Below, one piece after another: positions 54,460-64,000 of a stretch of DNA of 64,000 nucleotides. The DNA is taken from assembly GCF_030717845.1 (NCBI RefSeq), contig NZ_JAUZVZ010000004.1, positions 143,071 through 207,070 of the forward strand, read 5' to 3'. The DNA comes from Alkalimonas collagenimarina. GTDB lineage: Bacteria > Pseudomonadota > Gammaproteobacteria > Enterobacterales > Alteromonadaceae. The notes beneath the pieces were generated by a model that searched no databases, had not been told where the DNA came from, and was given only the letters and a program-made list of their open reading frames with translations. Each line of letters opens with the position of its first letter. Position 1 is the first letter of the stretch. The position numbers and the translations under genes were made by a program.

Positions 54460-54632
54460 TATAGTTTCCAGATTTATTGTTAACCATCTCCTTATGCATT
54501 TGTCCTACTGGAAACCTACCTGAAACAGTATTTGTAATATAGCCATATCAGATTACAAATTTATGATAATATCAATATATTGTACCCAATTGTTAAAATA
54601 AGGCCAATAAACCAAGTGATCTTGCTAATCAT

Positions 54633-57600
54633 TTAGTAAGGCAGTTCAAACCAAAATAATGTTCCCTTTCCTTCGATGGAACGAAAACCAATCTTTCCCT
54701 GATGACTTTCTACAATATTTTTGCAAATCACCAAACCAAGACCTGTACCTGGTGATTTTTTACTATCGGATGCATCCGCTTGTGAGAATTTCTCAAACAA
54801 TCTGGGTTGAAAGTCCTCAGGGATCCCTTGGCCATGATCTTCAACTTCTACACAAATCCGATCGTGCCCGACGATTAACCGGAGCTCAACCAGCCCTTCT
54901 GTACTGGAGAATTTAATTGCATTCGATAATAAGTTATCAAGAACCTGTCGTAACCGCAGTTCATCGGCCAAAATAATCACAGAGGTTTCTGGCAACTTTA
55001 TGGTCACACTGACCCGATATTGATTGGCAAATTGACGAATATCGTCCTTGGCACTGAGCAATAATTGCTTCATATCTAAATGACTTAGCTGCAAGCTGAA
55101 CTTACCAGCTTCAAATTTTTGCACATCCAGTAAGTCATTAATGAGCTGTGATAAACGCTCGCTGTTGTGGAGTGCAGTACTGACCATGTCGCGATAAGCA
55201 TCGGAGTCAGGAGGCATCACCTTGCTATTAATTAACCCCAAAGCACCGCGAATAGACGTTAATGGCGTACGAAGCTCATGACTGACCGTAGAAATGAATT
55301 CATCTTTCAGTTGATTCAACTGCTCTAAACGGGCATTACTTTTCGACAGCTCTTGCATGCTGTGTTCCAGCTGTTTACTGCGAAGCGATAGAGCTGATGA
55401 GCTTTGTTCAAGGGCTTGTGTACGTTCGGCCACTTTGCTTTCTAACAACAATTGAGCCTTAGCTTTTTCTCTTACTGATTGCTGCAACAATTGATTGACT
55501 TGCCGAACGTACTGCAGTCGGTACAAATGGATGGCAAATAAGATCAAGAGAAAGAAGATCACCGTAATAATTTGCAGCCAGTTATTTTGCCACCAGCGAG
55601 GCAATACTTGAATAGGCAATGACTCAATCAGTTCTGAAGTCACACCATGATTGTTGCGTGCAACCAACTGAAACTCATAATCCCCGGGTGGAAGTTTTGC
55701 GTAGAAAGCATAAATACGTGAGCCAGCGTCAATCCACTCCTCATCAAAGCCAATCAAACGATACTGATAGCTGTTGCGAGCAGTATCTTGAAAATCCATC
55801 GCAGAAAATTGAATTTCCAGGCTGGCTTCATCGGGGTTCAACTGCAATAACGGTGGTTCATCCGCATAAAATAGCGGCTTACTACTACCATGATTGATAC
55901 GAAAACCTGTAATTTTCGGTGCCGGTATGTGCTGATTGATCCAAATCAACGAGGGATCGATCACGGTAATACCATTTAAAGTTCCCACATAGATCATTCC
56001 GTTATCCGCTCTACTCACCGCTCCTACATTCATTTCAGTCGCTGTGAGACCATCATGACGGGAAAAGCTAAGCACGTGCTGATAATCAGGAGATAGCAGG
56101 TTTAACCCTTCAGCACTTAGCAACCAGGTGCGTCCCTGTTCAAACAGAGCTCCCAGTAAGTGATTGCTGGTCAATCCATCCTCTGTGGTAATCAATTGCG
56201 TCTGATCACGAGCCTGGTTCCATCGCAATAGCCCACGATTGGTACAAATAATTAACTCCCCATGCTGATTTGTCTCGATACATTGAATGTTGTTGGATGG
56301 CAGTTGCGCCAAATTGGCGGTAGTTCTTTGCTGCAGCAAACCTTGCTCTTTATCGAATTGAAACAAACCACTGTATCGAGTGCCTGCCCAAATCGTTTGA
56401 TCTGGCATCAACTTTAATGACTGCACCGCATCACCAATAAGCTCTTGGTTCAATTCGGATAAAAAATGATGTGACTGCGAGGTCTGCCAATTGTACTGCA
56501 GCACACCTTGCCCCCATAAGCCGAACCATATCTGGTCATTACCCATCACCAACATGTCACGAACAATGGGCCGCGTATTTTGCAATGATGCAAACGGAGC
56601 TGGTTCATGGACGATGTTGTTCACGGCTTCATCGTAGCGAAATAAGCCCGCATCGGTGGCAATAAACACATAGCCTTCAGCCCCAGTCACGATTTTATTG
56701 ACCCGTGCAAAGGTTTCATAACTTTGAATAGAGCCGCTTTTATGTTCTAACCGATACAATCGTTCAGAGGTTCCAAACCAGAGAAAGTCGGGATCCGAGG
56801 CATCAACACTAGTGACGGATAAGCCAAATTGTTCAGAGATGGGATTTTCCATCAATGCTTCAATGCCAGAGAAAGCATTTTTACCATAGCGGGAATAAAA
56901 CAAGCCGTTATTGCGAGTTCCCATCCACAGCAGCCCAGTCCGATCAATCAAAATCGAACGAACATTTAAACTGGAAATTAAAGCATTGTGCTGGCGAAAA
57001 CTGCTGTAATCATTTAGCTGAGGATCGAATCGAAGTAAACCTTCATAGCTGCCAAGTAATAACTGGCCATCAGGAGCTAACTGGATACGGTTAATGATTG
57101 GCGATACATCCGTACTGCCTTCGCCCGGTACTGGAAAACCAGTGATCTGCCATCGTTCAGTGTCTATAGCTAACAAACCTTGCCGAGAGCCGATCCAAAG
57201 GCGCTCATCATAAAACAGTAAAGCACGGACCTCGTTTTGTCGGGAGACGGCAGATCTTTCAGGATGCAGCTTTCGACCAGAGTCTATCCCTTTGTCTTGC
57301 GTCCAGCGATGGATCCCCTGGCTGGTTCCTATCCAGACACTCCCATCATCAGCTGTGGCCAAACTCCAAATGCGCTGATGCAGCAAAGGAGTGTCCTCAT
57401 CGATATGGCCTATTTGTTCAATGCGATCATCGGGTGTAATTCGAAACAACCCTGTGGTAGTGCCAACCCAGACATAGCCTTGCTGATCAGCCATTAAAGC
57501 CTGAACCTGATAACCCTCAGTTAGAAAATGCGTGCGTCCAATTCGATCAGCATCTAACCGTGCGACGCCATACCCCCAGGTTCCCACCCACAAACGCTGC

Positions 57601-57890
57601 TGTTGATCCAACAACAACTGACCAGCATCGGCTTGACTCAGCTGCTCATGTGTAGCTTCGTGTTGCAGTGGTACATTAATAAAATGATAGCCATCGTAAC
57701 GCAGTAGTCCGGAGTCGGTAGTCGCCAACCAAATATAGCCTTGTTGATCCTGAACCAGATCGTAGATCGTACTGTTCGGTAAGCCATCATCAATGCCAAT
57801 ACGATGCAATTGCGGTCGAGCCTCGATGGTGATCGCAAGGCTGAGCAAACTGAGTATAAGGATAAGTACTACTCCTGGCACATAACGCAA
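54633..57890 (-). CDS. Two-component propeller histidine kinase (Reg_prop, Y_Y_Y, TM, HisKA, HATPase_c)
   Basis: The 1085-residue sensor begins with a signal/anchor segment (about 5-24). Two sets of periplasmic propeller repeats follow (about 28-690; LWIGSRQGLLAID type), then a Y_Y_Y domain (about 695-765), a transmembrane helix (about 775-795) and a coiled coil (about 800-860). HisKA has STVSHELRTPLTS (His871), and the ATPase domain contains DNLLSNAIKFSS, DHGQGIPED, FSQADAS and GTGLGLVICK. It lacks the receiver and AraC-type output often fused in hybrid relatives. No response regulator is adjacent, so its partner is unknown. Its sensor layout resembles that of the GGDEF/EAL protein at 5058-9179. 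Confidence 0.93.
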   Translation of the reverse strand: MRYVPGVVLILILSLLSLAITIEARPQLHRIGIDDGLPNSTIYDLVQDQQGYIWLATTDSGLLRYDGYHFINVPLQHEATHEQLSQADAGQLLLDQQQRLWVGTWGYGVARLDADRIGRTHFLTEGYQVQALMADQQGYVWVGTTTGLFRITPDDRIEQIGHIDEDTPLLHQRIWSLATADDGSVWIGTSQGIHRWTQDKGIDSGRKLHPERSAVSRQNEVRALLFYDERLWIGSRQGLLAIDTERWQITGFPVPGEGSTDVSPIINRIQLAPDGQLLLGSYEGLLRFDPQLNDYSSFRQHNALISSLNVRSILIDRTGLLWMGTRNNGLFYSRYGKNAFSGIEALMENPISEQFGLSVTSVDASDPDFLWFGTSERLYRLEHKSGSIQSYETFARVNKIVTGAEGYVFIATDAGLFRYDEAVNNIVHEPAPFASLQNTRPIVRDMLVMGNDQIWFGLWGQGVLQYNWQTSQSHHFLSELNQELIGDAVQSLKLMPDQTIWAGTRYSGLFQFDKEQGLLQQRTTANLAQLPSNNIQCIETNQHGELIICTNRGLLRWNQARDQTQLITTEDGLTSNHLLGALFEQGRTWLLSAEGLNLLSPDYQHVLSFSRHDGLTATEMNVGAVSRADNGMIYVGTLNGITVIDPSLIWINQHIPAPKITGFRINHGSSKPLFYADEPPLLQLNPDEASLEIQFSAMDFQDTARNSYQYRLIGFDEEWIDAGSRIYAFYAKLPPGDYEFQLVARNNHGVTSELIESLPIQVLPRWWQNNWLQIITVIFFLLILFAIHLYRLQYVRQVNQLLQQSVREKAKAQLLLESKVAERTQALEQSSSALSLRSKQLEHSMQELSKSNARLEQLNQLKDEFISTVSHELRTPLTSIRGALGLINSKVMPPDSDAYRDMVSTALHNSERLSQLINDLLDVQKFEAGKFSLQLSHLDMKQLLLSAKDDIRQFANQYRVSVTIKLPETSVIILADELRLRQVLDNLLSNAIKFSSTEGLVELRLIVGHDRICVEVEDHGQGIPEDFQPRLFEKFSQADASDSKKSPGTGLGLVICKNIVESHQGKIGFRSIEGKGTLFWFELPY

Positions 57891-58008
57891 GGCAACCTCA
57901 AACTACTGTATTGATGAACATCCAATTTATAACTGCTTCCGGGAAGAGTCAAAGTATTCATGTTCGGATTGAGAAAACGGTCATTTACAGCAAGGATCGG
58001 TAATTTAG

Positions 58009-59046
<1,038 letters not shown>

Positions 59047-59058
59047 GCGCTAAGGCTG

Positions 59059-59775
59059 ATGCCCATCTATTTACCAGAGCTGACGCAGCAACTAAATTTT
59101 CCTCCGGTGGAGCAAGCGCTGCGTCAACCTGATGGTTTATTGGCGCTAGGGGGCGATCTAAAACCAGAGCGACTGCTACTGGCCTATCAGCAGGGTATTT
59201 TTCCCTGGTTCAGCGAGGGCGACCCACTACTGTGGTGGAGCCCTTCAGTACGGGCTTTGTTTGCCCCTCATCAATTGCAGCTCAATCGAACACTGCGCAA
59301 ACAATGCCGAAAAGCTCAGTATCGTTTTAGTATCAATACTGCCTTTGAACAGGTCATTTCGCAATGCGCTGCCCCAAGAGCCCGCCAGGCTGATACGTGG
59401 ATCTTACCACCGATGCGACAAGCCTACCGGCAACTCCATCAGCAGGGATATGCGCATAGTGTGGAACTATGGCAACAAGATCAATTAGTTGGTGGCTTGT
59501 ATGGTTTGATGATTGGCAGACTATTTTGTGGTGAGTCCATGTTTAACCGCCAACCAAATACAGCTCGCTTAGCATTAATTGCTCTGCAACAGCACTTGCA
59601 ATGCCATCAAGCAGGCTGGATAGATTGCCAAATGCCGAATGATTTTTTGGATCAGCTTGGTGTCTGTCACTTTCCCCGCACACAATATTTAGCTTTATTG
59701 CAAGAATTAGCATCGCAGCCATGTTCAGACCAAACCTGGCTGCCACAGAACATTAAGCTATCGGGCTATGAATGA
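59059..59775 (+). CDS. aat: Leucyl/phenylalanyl-tRNA--protein transferase
   Basis: The 238-residue transferase adds Leu or Phe from aminoacyl-tRNA to proteins with N-terminal Lys or Arg, making N-degrons. Family landmarks are FPWFSEGDPLLWWSPSVRALF (described by positions 51-71) and GRLFCGESMFNRQPNTARLAL (about 153-173). It starts 12 bases after trxB, and its end overlaps bpt by 8 bases. Its products are read by ClpS and ClpA, encoded about 2-4 kb downstream. Confidence 0.96.
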   Translation: MPIYLPELTQQLNFPPVEQALRQPDGLLALGGDLKPERLLLAYQQGIFPWFSEGDPLLWWSPSVRALFAPHQLQLNRTLRKQCRKAQYRFSINTAFEQVISQCAAPRARQADTWILPPMRQAYRQLHQQGYAHSVELWQQDQLVGGLYGLMIGRLFCGESMFNRQPNTARLALIALQQHLQCHQAGWIDCQMPNDFLDQLGVCHFPRTQYLALLQELASQPCSDQTWLPQNIKLSGYE

Positions 59776-60472
59776 ACTCCGCTTTGGTTTAACAGCCGCC
59801 GAACCTTGCGCTTACTTACCGGAGCAAAACGAACAGGTCATTTTCTTATTACCCGAACAACCACTGCATCACTCGCTGTATCAACAGCTTTTACAGCATA
59901 ATTTTCGTCGTTCTGGTGATGACGTGTATCGACCGCACTGCTCAGGTTGTCAGCAATGCCAATCGGTTCGACTGCCCGTTCACACCTTTACCCCTTCCCG
60001 GCGGCAACGACGTATTTTGGCAAAAGCAAATCGACAAGGCTTTCGTGTTCAATGGCAGCCTGCACGATCTGCCTCTGATTATTTTGCGCTGTATCAAGAC
60101 TATATCGATTTTAAACATCAAGAAGGCAGTATGTATCCGGCCTCGATAGCGCAACTAGAATCTTTGCTCACTTGCAACTGGATGCCGGTCTGGACATTAG
60201 AGCTGTATGATCAACAACAATTAGTCGCTGTTTCTGTGGTTGATAAGCTGGACAATTCATTATCTGCCGTCTATACCTTTTATCACCCTAAATGGCAGCA
60301 GTTTTCGCCAGGCTTACTTGCTATTCTACTACTGATTGAGCAAGCAAAATGCTTACAAAGCGATTTCCTCTATTTAGGTTATTATATTGCCGATTGTGAA
60401 AAAATGGCTTACAAAGGCGAATTCAGGCCTCAACAACGTTTTATTGACGGAAAATGGCATTCAATTCGGTAA
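59768..60472 (+). CDS. bpt: Aspartate/glutamate leucyltransferase
   Basis: The 234-residue Bpt/Ate-type enzyme transfers Leu to proteins with N-terminal Asp or Glu. The Cys-rich HCSGCQQCQSVRLPV (about 57-71) and the C-terminal LYLGYYIADCEKMAYKGEF match the family. It overlaps aat by 8 bases, so expression is coupled. With Aat, ClpS and ClpA it completes the substrate-marking side of the bacterial N-degron pathway. Confidence 0.95.
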   Translation: MNELRFGLTAAEPCAYLPEQNEQVIFLLPEQPLHHSLYQQLLQHNFRRSGDDVYRPHCSGCQQCQSVRLPVHTFTPSRRQRRILAKANRQGFRVQWQPARSASDYFALYQDYIDFKHQEGSMYPASIAQLESLLTCNWMPVWTLELYDQQQLVAVSVVDKLDNSLSAVYTFYHPKWQQFSPGLLAILLLIEQAKCLQSDFLYLGYYIADCEKMAYKGEFRPQQRFIDGKWHSIR

Positions 60473-60561
60473 ATATAGCCTTCTGACTTTACAAGTCTGG
60501 TGCTTTTCGGCACAATCTGCGCTGATTTTTGTTTTCATTATTTTAGAGGCGAGTACGCTGA

Positions 60562-60780
<219 letters not shown>

Positions 60781-60835
60781 GCCTGACGCTGGGACGCTGG
60801 TTAGCTGAAAAAAACCAGCCAAAACACACGACCAT

Positions 60836-60861
60836 AAAAAACCCGCGAGTGCGGGTTTTTT
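60836..60861. terminator. Bidirectional rho-independent terminator between infA and clpA
   Basis: AAAAAACCCGC and GCGGGTTTTTT form a perfect 11-base stem around a GAGT loop, with T-runs on either strand. A weaker hairpin, GCTGGTT (60796-60802) with AACCAGC (60813-60819), precedes it without a T-run. Confidence 0.95.
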
Positions 60862-60884
60862 GCTAGATTTCATTTCAGCGATGT

Positions 60885-63143
60885 TTAGGCTGGCTCTGGC
60901 TCTTCCTGAAAGACGAAGCTCAATTTATCATCAACCAGCTCCACTCTGACATCTCCACCTTGCAATAACCGACCAAACAAAATTTCGTTAGCTAATGGTT
61001 TTTTAAGATGCTCTTGGATCAACCGGGCCATGGGCCGGGCGCCCATAGCTTGATCATAGCCTTTTTCAGCCAACCAGGCCCGAGCCTCACGGCTAAGCTC
61101 CATTGAGACCTGCTTCTTATCCAGTTGCACCTGTAAATCACAGATAAATTTATCCACCACTTGCACGATGATCTCACTGGTTAGGTGCTCGAACCAGATT
61201 ATGCTATCCAAACGGTTTCTAAACTCAGGGCTAAAGGTACGATTAATTTCACTCATGGCATCATGGCTATGATCTTGCTGCTTAAAGCCAATCGATTTAC
61301 GGATCGTTTCCTGCACCCCTGCATTGGTGGTCATCACCAGTACAATATTACGGAAATCAATTTTACGGCCGTTGTTGTCGGTCAAGGTGCCGTGATCCAT
61401 CACTTGCAACAAGATGTTGTAAATATCACTATGCGCCTTTTCGATTTCATCCAGCAGCACTACTGCATACGGGTTTTTTGACACCGCATCGGTCAGTAAA
61501 CCGCCCTGTTCAAAACCAACATAGCCTGGTGGTGCACCGATCAAACGACTAATCGCATGGCGCTCAACATACTCCGACATATCAAATCGTAGTAGCTCAA
61601 CCCCCATCACAGTAGCCAATTGTTTGGTCACTTCCGTTTTACCCACCCCTGTCGGCCCAGCAAATAAGAAACTACCAATAGGCTTTTCTTCGTTGGCTAA
61701 ACCTGAGCGTGATAAACGGATAGCAGCGGTTAATGCATCGATAGCCGCATTTTGGCCAAACACAACCAGTTTTAAATTGCGATCCAGATTGCTCAGCACA
61801 TCACGATCAGAAGCCGATACCGACTTTTCCGGGATCCGCGCCATCTTCGCAATCACATGCTCAATATCCGGCACATTAATCACTTTCTTGCGTCGTGACA
61901 CTGGCAACAAGCGCTGACTAGCACCCGCTTCATCAATCACATCGATCGCTTTATCCGGCAAATGCCGTTCATTAATGTATTTTGCCGATAACTCAGCTGC
62001 AGCACGTAGTGCTTTTTGAGTGTAACGAACACTGTGATGTTGCTCGTAGCGCTCTTTTAAGCCTTGCAGTATACGGGTAGTATCCTCAACGCTGGGCTCA
62101 ACGACATCGATTTTCTGGAAACGACGTACCAGGGCAGTATCTTTTTCAAAGATATTCCTAAACTCTTGATAAGTCGTCGAACCAATACAGCGCAACCGAC
62201 CACTGGACAGCAGCGGCTTAATTAAATTAGAGGCATCCATCACACCACCAGATGCCGCACCAGCACCAATAACGGTATGGATCTCATCAATAAACAGAAT
62301 ACCGTTTTCCTCTTTTTCCAACTCTTTCAGCAGTGATTTCAGCCGCTTTTCGAAGTCACCACGGTATTTGGTACCAGCCAGTAAGGCCCCCATATCCAAA
62401 GAGTAAATAGTGGCATCTTCAATCACTGCCGGTACTTGCTTGTTAACGATACGAAATGCCAGACCCTCAGCAATGGCGGTTTTACCTACCCCAGCCTCAC
62501 CCACCAGCAAGGGATTGTTTTTCTTACGGCGGCACAGCACCTGAATGGCGCGCTCCAACTCTGCATCGCGACCAATTAAAGGGTCAATCTGTCCTTGTTT
62601 TGCTAAAGTATTTAAATTGGCGGTAAAGCTATCCAGCGAACGAGTTTCCTCGGCTGGAGCTTCTGACAAGTCATCCTGAATCGCATCATCATGCTGTTCC
62701 AGTTTCTCCGTTTTGATAACTCCATGTGAAATAAAATTCACCACATCTAACCGACTGATATCCACTTTTTTCAGCAAGTACACTGCTTGCGATTCTTGCT
62801 CACTGAAAATAGCCACCAACACGTTCGCACCGGTAACTTCGGTTTTGCCGGATGATTGCACATGAAACACAGCACGTTGCAACACGCGCTGAAAGCCTAA
62901 TGTTGGCTGAGTATCACGTTCAGCTTCATCTTCGGGTAACAAAGGCGTAGTAGAATCAATAAAAGTAGCTAGTTCAAGACGAAGCTTCTCAATGTTAGCG
63001 CCACATGATTTAAGTGCATCACCAGCAGCAGGGTTATCCAACAGGGCCAGCAATAAATGCTCGACCGTCATGTACTCATGACGACGCTCTCTGGCAAAGC
63101 GAAATGCCAGGTTAAGCGTTAACTCAAGATCTTTGTTCAACAT
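60885..63143 (-). CDS. clpA: ATP-dependent Clp protease ATP-binding subunit ClpA
   Basis: The 752-residue AAA+ unfoldase has an N-terminal Clp_N domain (about 1-145), AAA1 with [14 protein letters not shown] (about 214-227), and AAA2 with [14 protein letters not shown] (about 495-508). The ClpP-contacting loop region and C-terminal small domain follow. It unfolds substrates, including N-degron proteins delivered by ClpS, for ClpP; clpP is not in the window. It follows clpS by 53 bases on the same strand and ends at a bidirectional terminator. Confidence 0.97.
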   Translation of the reverse strand: MLNKDLELTLNLAFRFARERRHEYMTVEHLLLALLDNPAAGDALKSCGANIEKLRLELATFIDSTTPLLPEDEAERDTQPTLGFQRVLQRAVFHVQSSGKTEVTGANVLVAIFSEQESQAVYLLKKVDISRLDVVNFISHGVIKTEKLEQHDDAIQDDLSEAPAEETRSLDSFTANLNTLAKQGQIDPLIGRDAELERAIQVLCRRKKNNPLLVGEAGVGKTAIAEGLAFRIVNKQVPAVIEDATIYSLDMGALLAGTKYRGDFEKRLKSLLKELEKEENGILFIDEIHTVIGAGAASGGVMDASNLIKPLLSSGRLRCIGSTTYQEFRNIFEKDTALVRRFQKIDVVEPSVEDTTRILQGLKERYEQHHSVRYTQKALRAAAELSAKYINERHLPDKAIDVIDEAGASQRLLPVSRRKKVINVPDIEHVIAKMARIPEKSVSASDRDVLSNLDRNLKLVVFGQNAAIDALTAAIRLSRSGLANEEKPIGSFLFAGPTGVGKTEVTKQLATVMGVELLRFDMSEYVERHAISRLIGAPPGYVGFEQGGLLTDAVSKNPYAVVLLDEIEKAHSDIYNILLQVMDHGTLTDNNGRKIDFRNIVLVMTTNAGVQETIRKSIGFKQQDHSHDAMSEINRTFSPEFRNRLDSIIWFEHLTSEIIVQVVDKFICDLQVQLDKKQVSMELSREARAWLAEKGYDQAMGARPMARLIQEHLKKPLANEILFGRLLQGGDVRVELVDDKLSFVFQEEPEPA

Positions 63144-63196
63144 AAATGTACTCCTGACTGCATCTGAGTTATGTTCATCGGCTGCTTATCATTAAG

Positions 63197-63517
63197 TTAA
63201 GCTCGTTCCATCGTACAAAGCAATGGATGTTCGTGTGATTTTGCATATTCTGTTACCTGCAACACCTTGGTCTCGGCAATTTCGGCGGTAAAAACACCAC
63301 AAGTTGCACTCCCCTTATGGTGAACTTGCAACATGATTTCACTTGCTTGTTCATACTGCATATTAAAAAAACGGATCAGCACATCAATAACAAAATCCAT
63401 TGGCGTGTAATCATCGTTGTGCAGGATCACCCGATACATGGCTGGTGGTTCTACCTTTTGCCGGGTTAATTCCTCGAGCCCCTCGTGCTCTATACCTAGT
63501 TCTTTAAACCAACTCAT
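63197..63517 (-). CDS. clpS: ClpS adaptor protein
   Basis: The 106-residue adaptor has [20 protein letters not shown] and [20 protein letters not shown], which form the hydrophobic pocket for N-terminal Leu, Phe, Trp and Tyr and the ClpA-binding face. It delivers N-degron substrates to ClpAP. It is divergent from cspD and upstream of clpA in the usual gammaproteobacterial order. Confidence 0.97.
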   Translation of the reverse strand: MSWFKELGIEHEGLEELTRQKVEPPAMYRVILHNDDYTPMDFVIDVLIRFFNMQYEQASEIMLQVHHKGSATCGVFTAEIAETKVLQVTEYAKSHEHPLLCTMERA

Positions 63518-63600
63518 AAACTATAGCTATGCCTCAGTCATCCTTCAAAGGAGTTCTCATTAATTATTAGTAAAAAATCGGAGATTTAATTGCAAAAAAC

Positions 63601-63654
63601 TTGACTGTCTGAGCAAATTATCTACATTAAGTACTAGGGTAACGCATTTACCCT
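63601..63654 (+). promoter_or_regulatory. Candidate cspD promoter and adjacent palindrome
   Basis: TTGACT (63601-63606) and TACATT (63623-63628) are 16 bases apart and may be a sigma70 promoter for cspD. Just downstream AGGGTAA (63636-63642) and TTACCCT (63648-63654) form a perfect 7-base inverted repeat with a 5-base loop, near the predicted transcript start. It could be an operator or leader hairpin. Both calls rest on pattern only. Confidence 0.35.
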
Positions 63655-63710
63655 TAAATTATTATACCTGCACTCAGAATTTAGCTCACTTAAAGAAGGA
63701 TGTAAGTAGT

Positions 63711-63935
63711 ATGGCTACCGGTAAAGTAAAATGGTTCAATAATGCCAAAGGGTTTGGATTTATCCGGGAAGACGGCAGAGACGAAGACATTTTCGCACAC
63801 TATTCCACCATTACAATGGATGGCTACCGTACTTTGAAAGCTGGACAAGACGTTCAGTTTGATCTGGCAGAAGGTCCAAAAGGACTGCATGCGGTCAATA
63901 TCGTGTTGCCAGGCGAAGAGCAAGCCGACACCTAA
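63711..63935 (+). CDS. cspD: Cold-shock-domain protein CspD
   Basis: The 74-residue protein, starting MATGKVKWFNNAKGFGFI, has RNP1 (KGFGFI) and RNP2-like (DIFAHYS) motifs of the cold-shock fold. Its position divergent from clpS and its acidic end (GEEQADT) fit CspD, a stationary-phase single-strand nucleic-acid binding protein and replication inhibitor in E. coli. AAGGATG precedes the ATG by about 8 bases. Confidence 0.93.
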   Translation: MATGKVKWFNNAKGFGFIREDGRDEDIFAHYSTITMDGYRTLKAGQDVQFDLAEGPKGLHAVNIVLPGEEQADT

Positions 63936-63978
63936 GGTACCTTTGCTCCACTGGATAGACTTGATAGCGCAAAACAAA

Positions 63979-64000
63979 GCAGGCACTGTAAAGTGCCTGC
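63979..64000 (+). terminator. Probable terminator hairpin at window end
   Basis: GCAGGCACT and AGTGCCTGC form a perfect 9-base stem with a GTAA loop 44 bases after cspD. The window ends at the stem base, so a following T-run cannot be seen. The flanking A-rich side (AAAACAAA) suits termination of a gene arriving from the right. Confidence 0.7.

Overview
The window is a chromosomal segment of a Gammaproteobacterium. The best evidence is the block trxB-aat-bpt-infA-clpA-clpS-cspD, the tamA-tamB pair, cmoM beside elyC, a SoxR with its box, and a lysC of E. coli length under a lysine riboswitch. The many c-di-GMP and two-component proteins, a secreted subtilase and a metal-efflux RND pump suggest a free-living aquatic bacterium, perhaps of Alteromonadales type. 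The genus cannot be fixed from sequence reading alone. I saw no tRNA, rRNA, insertion sequence, prophage or CRISPR array.

Layout. 1-5 kb: end of a PfkB sugar kinase, a glycosyltransferase, gdhA, a periplasmic solute-binding protein and a YaiL-like protein. 5-25 kb: a dense signalling region. It holds a periplasmic-propeller GGDEF/EAL protein, a five-gene minus-strand operon (receiver, Hpt, receiver, PAS-GAF-PAS-LOV-GGDEF-EAL-receiver, histidine kinase), a divergent Hpt-REC-REC-GGDEF-EAL protein, a PAS protein with a CheB-CheR fusion, and a REC-REC-GGDEF protein. A GGCT/amidohydrolase pair interrupts it. 25-36 kb: patatin-like phospholipase; the translationally coupled cstA / cory-CC-star / ArsA-type ATPase operon; GFA, FAD-oxidoreductase and PhzF-like genes; a SoxR gene divergent from a VOC-flavodoxin operon across an 18-bp sox box; a YjbR protein. 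36-42 kb: heavy-metal RND permease and adaptor with a small Cys/His protein, then small membrane proteins. 42-52 kb: riboswitch-controlled lysC, tamAB, cmoM/elyC sharing a start region, and a Nif3-like protein. 52-58 kb: a Lys/Ala-rich protein, a subtilase, and a propeller histidine kinase. 58-64 kb: the conserved trxB-to-cspD block.

How genes work together. Aat and Bpt attach Leu/Phe to protein N-termini, and ClpS-ClpA recognise and unfold such N-degron substrates, so most of an N-degron pathway sits within 4.5 kb. TamA/TamB form an envelope transport unit. The operon at 9-15.5 kb has every part of a multistep phosphorelay (kinase, Hpt, stand-alone receivers) and ends on a c-di-GMP enzyme that also has an apparently intact blue-light LOV domain. 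This is the most interesting candidate system in the window. Anomalies include a PhzF-like gene with no ordinary start codon and a Val where the catalytic Glu is expected, several degenerate GGDEF or receiver domains, and an RND operon without an outer-membrane channel gene.
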